IMG/VR virus record: IMGVR_UViG_3300037189_024364
Coordinates: 1-64,000 of that record
DNA length: 64,000 nucleotides
From: a virus
Strand: one strand, 5' to 3'
This document shows, piece after piece, positions 57,599-64,000 of the stretch; position 1 is the first letter of the stretch, and each line of letters begins with the position of its first letter. The notes below the pieces were generated by a model, which did no database searches, was not told the DNA's origin, and saw only the letters and a program-made list of their open reading frames with translations. The position numbers were made by a program, and so were the translations under genes.

Positions 57599-59293
57599 AT
57601 GGCCATCACATCAATCTCTAGAATGCAACAGAGACGAGGTCTCAGGGCTGATTTGCCCCCGGCATTAGCCGAGGGTGAGTTCGGCTGGTGCTTGGATACC
57701 AGAGAACTTTTCATTGGCAATGCACCCGGCTTTGGTCAAAATACCGCGGTTTTAACAGAACACGGTCCAAACACTGATCTAATCATAACCAAGTTCCGTA
57801 CCTTTGACACGACCTTGGATTCAAGCGCCATACGGTCGATTGGGCAAAAGCTCAACGATGCAGCAAGTGTTAAAGATTTCGGTGCTACTGGCGACGGAGA
57901 ATCTGACGATTCGATTGCTATCAATGCTGCTATTGCTGAGATGCTTGGACGATCTGGCACAACAACCCCAACAAATGCCGGATTGCGCGTTCTACTTAGG
58001 ATGCCGGCTGGTATTTATCGTATTTCACAACCAATATTACTGTACCCATATGTAACGTTGATAGGAGACGGCATTGATAAAACCATCATCGTAGCAGATG
58101 CTGGTTTTTCTGGATCATCAATGTTTATCACCGCCGACAGCCTCGGTCAAACCGCTGCTAACATAGGCCTCGGTAGCGCACAGCTTCCAACACGGATCCT
58201 GTTAGGAAACATGACACTCAGCACGGACGGTTTAAAGATCGATGCGTGTAATCTAGTTAGATACCAGGGAGTTCGACTTGAGTCGATTCGATTTGTCGGC
58301 GGGTATTCTTCGGGCGATCTCACAACTGATGCGCATGCAGCGGTGAGGTTGCAAAGCATTGGCGACGCAACACCTACCTATGATTCACAGTTTGTGGATT
58401 GTGACTTTGGCAACTTCACATATGGTATCTATGCAGACGATCCGGTAGAACACACCAGGATGTCGAGGTGTTGGTTTTACGAATTATATTCCGGTATCTG
58501 CGTGGGATCGGATTATCTTGCCACGGGGTATGACGGTCCTTCTTACACAACTGTATCTCAGTCGGTGTTTGACACGATTGATTCCGGAGGAATACAGGTG
58601 TATAGCCCGAATCCGGGCATTACATCGATAGGTAACTCGTTTAAGAACTGCGGTGTTTCGCTGTCTGACAGCCCGATATTGTGGGATTTAGGCACATCAC
58701 TGTGTTCCAGCATTGGCGACGTTTTTGACACGGTTCTCAATGTAATCGATCTTGGATCAACCAACATCACGCTTGATCCGCAGGTGATCAACATACCGGG
58801 AAGCCTGGGTGCAACTGGACCAACTGGGCCAGCCGGCGGAGCGGGTAGCGGCGGTGCAACTGGACCAACTGGGCCAGCCGGCGGAGCGGGTAGCGGCGGT
58901 GCAACTGGACCAACCGGACCAGCTGGCAGCGGGACATTTAACGGCGCAAACATAGTAATCATCAGCAACACAACGGTGTCAACAAGCATCTCTAGCGGTG
59001 CGCTGCAAGTGGCAGGCGGTGTTGGTATCGCAGGAAATCTCTATGTTGGTGGTAATGTTATAACCACATCGGCTGGCACACCGGAAATCGTGTCGGCAAC
59101 CAATCTGTTGCTTACAGCAGCAAATCGAGTAGATGTAACATCCTCACCGTTTAGGCTGGCGTCATTTACCACGACCGCTAGAAATCTAATCACGGCAAGC
59201 AACGGTGACATGGTCTATAACACCACGGCAAATAGATTCCAGGGCTATCAAAATGGCGCATGGATAAACCTAGACGATGGTACTCCGGCATGA
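57599..59293 (+). CDS. Tail fibre/tailspike protein with pectate-lyase-like beta-helix and collagen-like repeats
   Basis: The 564-aa protein has an N-terminal fibre-attachment segment (RMQQRRGLRADLPPALAEGE, FGWCLDTRELFIG), then VKDFGATGDGESDDSIAINA, the standard opening of a pectate-lyase-3 type beta-helix, running to about residue 400. Three GATGPTGPAG collagen-like units follow (residues 403-440), then a SGALQVAGGVGIAGNLYVGG segment and a C-terminal domain ending QNGAWINLDDG. Such proteins bind or cleave the host surface polysaccharide. AGGAAG precedes the ATG. Its TGA overlaps the protease ATG. Confidence 0.87.
   Translation: MAITSISRMQQRRGLRADLPPALAEGEFGWCLDTRELFIGNAPGFGQNTAVLTEHGPNTDLIITKFRTFDTTLDSSAIRSIGQKLNDAASVKDFGATGDGESDDSIAINAAIAEMLGRSGTTTPTNAGLRVLLRMPAGIYRISQPILLYPYVTLIGDGIDKTIIVADAGFSGSSMFITADSLGQTAANIGLGSAQLPTRILLGNMTLSTDGLKIDACNLVRYQGVRLESIRFVGGYSSGDLTTDAHAAVRLQSIGDATPTYDSQFVDCDFGNFTYGIYADDPVEHTRMSRCWFYELYSGICVGSDYLATGYDGPSYTTVSQSVFDTIDSGGIQVYSPNPGITSIGNSFKNCGVSLSDSPILWDLGTSLCSSIGDVFDTVLNVIDLGSTNITLDPQVINIPGSLGATGPTGPAGGAGSGGATGPTGPAGGAGSGGATGPTGPAGSGTFNGANIVIISNTTVSTSISSGALQVAGGVGIAGNLYVGGNVITTSAGTPEIVSATNLLLTAANRVDVTSSPFRLASFTTTARNLITASNGDMVYNTTANRFQGYQNGAWINLDDGTPA
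58808..58930 (+). repeat. 45-nt tandem repeat encoding collagen-like units
   Basis: Two identical 45-nt units (58808-58852 and 58853-58897) and a partial third encode GATGPTGPAGGAGSG. Perfect identity indicates recent expansion or conversion; copy number is likely to vary. Confidence 0.92.
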
Positions 59294-60846
59294 TTGAACG
59301 GGAATACATCGTAAGCTTGGTTGCTGGGATTGACTATGATCGGTTCTGGGATCAAATGGAAAGCAATACCTTTGGTACTGTACCGATACCAGACCGAATC
59401 GTGGACATAGTAAACGAGCGTCCAGGCAGCTTGCGCAGTTGTCATTATTCTTTAACGGATGCAGAAGCCGATGAACTCAGACGAGACGCTCGTGTGTATT
59501 CCGTGGAAATACCGCCCGATCAACGGTCTGACATCCAGTTACAACCTAAGATATTACAAGAATCAAATTTTACCAAAACAAATAGTGACAGCGGTTCGTT
59601 TGTAAACTGGGGATTGCGTAGGTGCATTGAGCAATCCAACATATATGGAACAGGAACGTTGGTTAGTGGTCCATACAGATACACGCTTGACGGTACAGGC
59701 GTTGATGTGGTGGTATCGGATAGCGGTTTACAGATCGATCATCCGGAATTTACCAGCAGCAACGGTATTTCACGGGTCGTACAGATAGATTGGTATCAAG
59801 CAAGTGGATTGTCTGGAACACAAAGCCCTAATTTTTATCGAGACTTTGATGGTCATGGTACCCATTGTGCCGGTATAGCAACAGGCAAAACCTACGGCTG
59901 GGCCAAGGGAGCAGCCGTATATTCAATGAAAGTCAACGGTCTTGAAGGCTCGGGTGACGCTGGTACTGGTATTTCGGTCACCGATTGCTTTGACACGATC
60001 AAGCTATGGCATCAAAATAAACCAATTGATCCAATAACCGGTAGCAAACGACCGACCATTGTAACCATGAGCTGGGGCTATGTTAGTTCATTTTCAAACA
60101 TCACTGGCGGTGTATATCGAGGTACTCCCTGGTCCGGTACACTACCGAGAACCGACTATGGCATGATAGGTTCTGGCGGTTATTATGGTACTCGGGTCGG
60201 ATCCGTTGATGTTGATATCCAGGAAATGATATCAGCTGGTATAGTGGTAGTTGTGGCAGCAGGTAACTACTATCAAAAGATAGACGTGACCGGCGGTCTT
60301 GACTACGATAATTACTTTACCAGTTCATTATTTGGGACACGATATTACAATCGAGGTTCAAGTCCATATAGCACCGATGCATTGATCGTGGGTGCAATCG
60401 ATTCAACGGTCTTTAATGCTACCACCGAGTACAAATCAGTTTTCAGTGAGAGCGGACCCGGGGTTGATATATACGCGCCGGGTTCCAACATCATGAGTTC
60501 TACCAGCAACACCAACAAGTGGGGATCAGGTAGCCAGACCTACTATCTCAATCCATCATTTAAACAAACCAACATCAGTGGTACTAGCATGGCATGTCCG
60601 CAGGTAGCTGGACTGGGCGCTCTGTTCATGCAGATCAATCCGCATGCCACTCCGGCACAGTTGAAATCATGGCTGTTATCTCAGTCCAAATCCGTAATAT
60701 ATTCAACTGGACTTGATAATGATTATACTAACTCGAGAAGTATTAAAGGCGGGACTAACCGTTTTATGTTCAATCTTTTCAATGCAGCAAATCCGATAAA
60801 ATTTAACAGTGCGGTTCAGCTCAAAAACATCAACATAATTTCATAA
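59290..60846 (+). CDS. Subtilisin-like serine protease (S8) coupled to the tail fibre gene
   Basis: The ATG at 59290 overlaps the fibre stop (ATGA). An I9-like propeptide region (REYIVSLVAGIDYDRFWDQM, then RRDARVYSVEIPPD) precedes the S8 catalytic domain with D144 (VVSDSGL), H189 (DGHGTHCAGIA), N326 (VVAAGN) and S433 (ISGTSMACPQVAG). The 518-aa enzyme has all catalytic residues. No signal peptide is evident, so it may act inside the cell or on the virion. Placement suggests processing of the fibre or tail proteins, or degradation of a host surface protein. Confidence 0.9.
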   Translation: MIEREYIVSLVAGIDYDRFWDQMESNTFGTVPIPDRIVDIVNERPGSLRSCHYSLTDAEADELRRDARVYSVEIPPDQRSDIQLQPKILQESNFTKTNSDSGSFVNWGLRRCIEQSNIYGTGTLVSGPYRYTLDGTGVDVVVSDSGLQIDHPEFTSSNGISRVVQIDWYQASGLSGTQSPNFYRDFDGHGTHCAGIATGKTYGWAKGAAVYSMKVNGLEGSGDAGTGISVTDCFDTIKLWHQNKPIDPITGSKRPTIVTMSWGYVSSFSNITGGVYRGTPWSGTLPRTDYGMIGSGGYYGTRVGSVDVDIQEMISAGIVVVVAAGNYYQKIDVTGGLDYDNYFTSSLFGTRYYNRGSSPYSTDALIVGAIDSTVFNATTEYKSVFSESGPGVDIYAPGSNIMSSTSNTNKWGSGSQTYYLNPSFKQTNISGTSMACPQVAGLGALFMQINPHATPAQLKSWLLSQSKSVIYSTGLDNDYTNSRSIKGGTNRFMFNLFNAANPIKFNSAVQLKNINIIS

Positions 60847-60858
60847 CACGGAGTTATC

Positions 60859-61323
60859 ATGCATTCGCCATTTATTAATGGAAAGAAGGCAGCGCTCGCA
60901 GAATGGAAGAATCTGCGGGCCACCCTAACAGCCGATCGATCAGATCTAGAACAGCTTGAAATGGTTCTAAAATTTTGGGACCTTGCTCCATTGTCAACAC
61001 GACTGATAGATTGGGATCAACCGGATCAATGGCCCGATCCGTGGCAGTTGATGCACGGCGGCGAGTTCGACGACAGCAGCATGGCCATTGGTATGTTTTA
61101 TACATTGCTGCTTTCGGAAGACCAACGATGGAACGCAACTCGGCTTGCACTAGCCTTGATCAACGATGTTGATCAACGGATACAAAAATTGGTTCTGCTA
61201 GCTGACAACCAATGGATGTTGAACCTAGACTATGGGTCCGTAACACGCATCGCAGCGTTAAAAAACGTATGGATACAGCAACAATACGCATATGATGGAA
61301 AACATCATATGAAGGTTAGATGA
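60859..61323 (+). CDS. Conserved hypothetical protein (154 aa)
   Basis: A helical protein (NGKKAALAEWKNLRATLTAD, LEMVLKFWDLAPLSTRLIDW, WNATRLALALINDVDQRIQK) with many tryptophans. I recall similar proteins beside tail fibres or NrdA in T4-like cyanophages. GGAG precedes the ATG. Function unknown. The following 129-nt gap contains a weak late-type core and nothing else recognised. Confidence 0.58.
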   Translation: MHSPFINGKKAALAEWKNLRATLTADRSDLEQLEMVLKFWDLAPLSTRLIDWDQPDQWPDPWQLMHGGEFDDSSMAIGMFYTLLLSEDQRWNATRLALALINDVDQRIQKLVLLADNQWMLNLDYGSVTRIAALKNVWIQQQYAYDGKHHMKVR

Positions 61324-61377
61324 TCAACACGCCGCCAAAAACGATATAAAATTATTCGACAGGCGTCGAAGCTAGAA

Positions 61378-61385
61378 CTTAAATA
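61378..61385 (+). promoter_or_regulatory. Weak late-type core (CTTAAATA) upstream of nrdA
   Basis: CTTAAATA keeps TAAATA but lies 67 nt before the ATG; nrdA is usually early, so this is a low-confidence site. Confidence 0.25.
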
Positions 61386-61452
61386 CACAATTCTAAGTCT
61401 TTTAGACAGATAGAAATTTACATCGCCGATAGCATCAAAAGGATTCCGATAC

Positions 61453-63771
61453 ATGGTTACTAGCAAGCATGGAGAGATATACGTCACTAAACGGGACGGA
61501 CGGCGGGAGCTGCTAAACATTGAAAAAATCCATCGTCAGGTTATGTGGGCCACCGAGGGGATCAGTGGAGTTTCGGCCAGCGAGGTTGAAATACGATCGC
61601 AGCTACAGTTCTATACTGGTATGAAGACCAGAGACATCCAAGAAACGTTGATCAAGGCCGCAGCTGATCTTATCACCGAGGAAACCCCAAACTACCAGTA
61701 TGTTGCTGGTCGATTGATCAACTATCACATACGCAAGGAAGTTTATGGGGGTATCAATCCGTCATCGCTCAAGGAGCATGTTGTCAAGATAGTTGGTGAG
61801 GGATACTATGACTCCGAGCTAATGGAATCATACAGTGACGATGAATGGCGAGTGATGGAAACATACATCGACCATGATCGAGATTATGAGCTGACCTATG
61901 TTGCCATGGAGCAATGGCGAGGCAAGTATCTGGTAAAGAATCGAGTGACCGGTCAGCTGTTTGAAACGCCGCAGATCGCATACATGCTGATTTCAGCCAC
62001 GTTGTTTGCATCTTATCCAACTGCCACGCGCTTGAAGTGGATCAAGGACTACTATGATGCCATCAGCAATCACGATGTGAGCCTACCGACACCGGTAATG
62101 GCCGGTGTGAGAACACCGCAGCGACAGTTTTCATCATGCGTGTTGATTGAAAGCGACGACAGCATAGACAGCATCAATGCAACCACATCGGCCATTGTGA
62201 AATACGTTAGCCAGAAGGCCGGCATTGGAATCAATGCCGGCCGTATTCGTGGCATAGGAAGCCCGATCCGCAGGGGCGATGCGTATCATACCGGTATCGT
62301 GCCTTTTATCAAGCTGTTTCAAAGTGCTGTTAAGAGCTGCAATCAAGGGGGCATACGAGGCGGCGCAGCTACGGTGTATTTCCCCTTTTGGCACTGGGAG
62401 TTTGAGGATCTAATCGTTTTAAAGAACAACAAGGGTACCGAGGAAAATCGCGCACGTCACATGGATTATGGAGTTCAATTCAACAAGCTCGCATACGAAC
62501 GGCTATTGACCGGTGGCAATCTCACGCTGTTCTCGCCCGGAGACGTACCGGGATTGTATGATGCCTTCTTTGCTGATCAGGAGCGTTTCAGGGAACTTTA
62601 TGAAGCGGCCGAGCGCAACACCAAGATTCGTAAAAAGACCTTAAAAGCTGCTGACCTCTTCACCATGTTCATGCAGGAACGCAAGAATACTGGTCGGATT
62701 TATCTCATGAATGTTGACCATGCTAACACGCATAGCTCATTCATTGAAAGCGTTGCGCCAGTCCGACAGAGCAATCTCTGTGCAGAAATCACCTTGCCAA
62801 CCAAACCAATGGACGACGTTAATGATCCCAACGGATTGGTAGCACTTTGCACCCTATCGGCAATTAACTGGGGTAAGATCCGAGAACCCAAGGATTTTGA
62901 AAAGCCGTGTACCTTGGCAGTTCGAGGACTTGATGCCCTGTTGAGTTATCAGGATTATCCAATACTGGCAGCAAGAAAGCATACTGACTTGTATCGTCCA
63001 CTTGGCGTTGGTATTATTAACTTTGCCTATTGGCTAGCAAAGAATGGTCTCAAGTATAGCGACGATTCCGCGCTGGAAACGGTTGACGAATACGCGGAAG
63101 CATGGAGCTACTATCTCATCAAGGCGTCAATTGACTTGGCTCGCGAAAAGGGCGCGTGCGAGGGAGTTGATGATACCAAGTATTCCCTGGGAATCATGCC
63201 AATTGACACACGTAAGAAAGAAGTTGATGATCTGGTACCATACCGTGAGCGCATGCCATGGGACAATCTCCGTGCTGCGGCCAAGGAACACGGCATCCGT
63301 AATGCGACACTGATGGCATTGATGCCTAGCGAAAGCTCTAGCCAGCTCAGCAATGCCACCAATGGCATTGAACCCCCAAGGTCATACATCTCCGTGAAGC
63401 AAAGCAAGGACGGTGTATTGCGGCAGGTCGTTCCCGAGTACCGTAGGCTCAAGAATCGCTATGATCTTCTCTGGGATCAAGCCAGTCCAGAAGGCTATCT
63501 CAAGATAGCAGCGGTATTGCAAAAATACATCGACCAAAGCATCAGCATCAATACATCCTACAACCCGGAACATCATGAGAATCAACAGCTTCCGATGAGC
63601 GAGCTGTTACAGCACATGATCCTTGGATACAAGTGGGGGCACAAAACTTGGTATTATATGAACCAATTCGATGGGCAAGGAGAGGTCAATGTTTCCAAAA
63701 TGATGGAAGCAGATAAAGATTCGTCAACGGAGAAAGTTGAAGATCCTACTTGCGATAGCTGTGTTTTGTAA
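61453..63771 (+). CDS. nrdA: Ribonucleoside-diphosphate reductase alpha subunit (class I NrdA)
   Basis: The 772-aa protein begins with an ATP-cone (IYVTKRDGRRELLNIEKIHR), then SSCVLIESDDSIDS (first redox cysteine), CNQGGIRGGAATVYFPFWHW, SNLCAEITLP (the N-x-C-x-E active site) and a C-terminal DPTCDSCVL redox pair. It reduces NDPs to dNDPs with an NrdB partner, which is not in this window. The complete set of motifs indicates a functional enzyme. It supplies dNTPs for phage replication together with the dNMP kinase at the other end of the window. Confidence 0.95.
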   Translation: MVTSKHGEIYVTKRDGRRELLNIEKIHRQVMWATEGISGVSASEVEIRSQLQFYTGMKTRDIQETLIKAAADLITEETPNYQYVAGRLINYHIRKEVYGGINPSSLKEHVVKIVGEGYYDSELMESYSDDEWRVMETYIDHDRDYELTYVAMEQWRGKYLVKNRVTGQLFETPQIAYMLISATLFASYPTATRLKWIKDYYDAISNHDVSLPTPVMAGVRTPQRQFSSCVLIESDDSIDSINATTSAIVKYVSQKAGIGINAGRIRGIGSPIRRGDAYHTGIVPFIKLFQSAVKSCNQGGIRGGAATVYFPFWHWEFEDLIVLKNNKGTEENRARHMDYGVQFNKLAYERLLTGGNLTLFSPGDVPGLYDAFFADQERFRELYEAAERNTKIRKKTLKAADLFTMFMQERKNTGRIYLMNVDHANTHSSFIESVAPVRQSNLCAEITLPTKPMDDVNDPNGLVALCTLSAINWGKIREPKDFEKPCTLAVRGLDALLSYQDYPILAARKHTDLYRPLGVGIINFAYWLAKNGLKYSDDSALETVDEYAEAWSYYLIKASIDLAREKGACEGVDDTKYSLGIMPIDTRKKEVDDLVPYRERMPWDNLRAAAKEHGIRNATLMALMPSESSSQLSNATNGIEPPRSYISVKQSKDGVLRQVVPEYRRLKNRYDLLWDQASPEGYLKIAAVLQKYIDQSISINTSYNPEHHENQQLPMSELLQHMILGYKWGHKTWYYMNQFDGQGEVNVSKMMEADKDSSTEKVEDPTCDSCVL

Positions 63772-63774
63772 TCT

Positions 63775-64000
63775 ATGAACTATAGTAGGATCTATTCGCA
63801 GTTAATCAACAAAGGTCGCAATAGAGTATTTGAAGGTTATGCTGAGAAACACCATATCATTCCTAAGTGTGTTGGAGGGTCAGATAATCCTTCTAACCTT
63901 GTACGGTTGACACCAGAAGAGCACTACATTGCTCATCTGTTATTGGTTAAGATCTATCCAGGCAATTCTAAGTTGATCTATGCGGCCAACATGATGGCTA
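63775..64000 (+). CDS. HNH homing endonuclease, N-terminal part (runs off window)
   Basis: An ATG four bases after the nrdA stop opens MNYSRIYSQLINKGRNR, then HHIIPKCVGGSDNPSNLVRL and TPEEHYIAHLLLVKIYPGN, the beta-beta-alpha HNH core of GIY/HNH-type mobile endonucleases. The C-terminal part is outside the window. Codon usage is more A/T-rich than nrdA. A free-standing endonuclease between nrdA and nrdB is a known site in T4-like phages. Confidence 0.85.
   Translation, partial: MNYSRIYSQLINKGRNRVFEGYAEKHHIIPKCVGGSDNPSNLVRLTPEEHYIAHLLLVKIYPGNSKLIYAANMMA

Noticed and set aside
1-64000. CRISPR array, insertion sequence, integrase or attachment site
   Set aside because: No regularly spaced repeats, transposase or integrase motifs were seen; the only mobile elements supported are the intein and the HNH gene.

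Overview
The window is a 64 kb stretch of a T4-superfamily contractile-tailed phage (myovirus). It carries the tail sheath (gp18), tail tube (gp19), neck (gp13, gp14), head-completion nuclease (gp4), both terminase subunits (gp16, gp17), ssDNA-binding protein gp32, UvsX, UvsW, the gp41 helicase, a gp61-type primase, a dNMP kinase and class I NrdA. Coding density is very high: no gene-free stretch reaches 300 bases, many genes overlap by 4 to 11 nt, and both strands are used. The large GSGY-repeat virion proteins, 2OG-Fe(II) oxygenases, a HesB/IscA protein, an asparagine-synthase-like enzyme and a fatty-acid desaturase resemble aquatic T4-like phages (cyanophage/pelagiphage type). No photosystem gene is present and the host cannot be named from the sequence.

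Layout. 0-7 kb: neck genes, a peptidyl-tRNA hydrolase (Pth2), a SLOG-like protein, dNMP kinase and a very large sheath protein. 7-16 kb: an accessory island between sheath and tube genes, with a methyltransferase, three 2OG-Fe(II) oxygenases, a Rieske oxygenase, two PP-loop (asparagine-synthase-like) proteins, two GNAT-like proteins and a membrane fatty-acid desaturase. Six of these genes form one tight minus-strand operon. 16-25 kb: tube, a tube-related baseplate-type protein, gp4, gp16, gp17 and virion candidates. 25-41 kb: replication and recombination (gp32, UvsX, a possible UvsY, an MBD4-like DNA glycosylase, an AAA ATPase, intein-bearing UvsW, a possible clamp-loader subunit, a DnaE-like fragment, primase, helicase) mixed with some virion genes. 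41-54 kb: probable virion proteins, HesB, an 830-aa GSGY-repeat protein and a PD-(D/E)XK exonuclease. 54-64 kb: another 2OG oxygenase, small cationic proteins, a CCA-adding enzyme, a beta-helix tail fibre coupled to a subtilisin-like protease, NrdA, and the start of an HNH endonuclease.

Regulation. A T4-type late-promoter core (TATAAATA and close variants) recurs about 15 to 30 nt upstream of virion-gene starts on both strands. In three places two cores lie back to back between divergent genes. A few sigma70-like promoters (TTGATC/TATAAC, TTGATC/TATAAT) precede probable early genes. One gene (32394-32894) lacks a usual ATG/GTG start and appears to begin at AUU, with its ribosome-binding site folded into a hairpin whose loop holds a possible late promoter.

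The most unusual content is the oxygenase/PP-loop/desaturase island, the AUU-start hairpin gene, the Ala-1 intein in the UvsW Walker A motif, the MBD4-like glycosylase, and the GSGY module shared by three virion proteins including the sheath. All assignments come from reading the sequence and recalled family motifs; no search was run.
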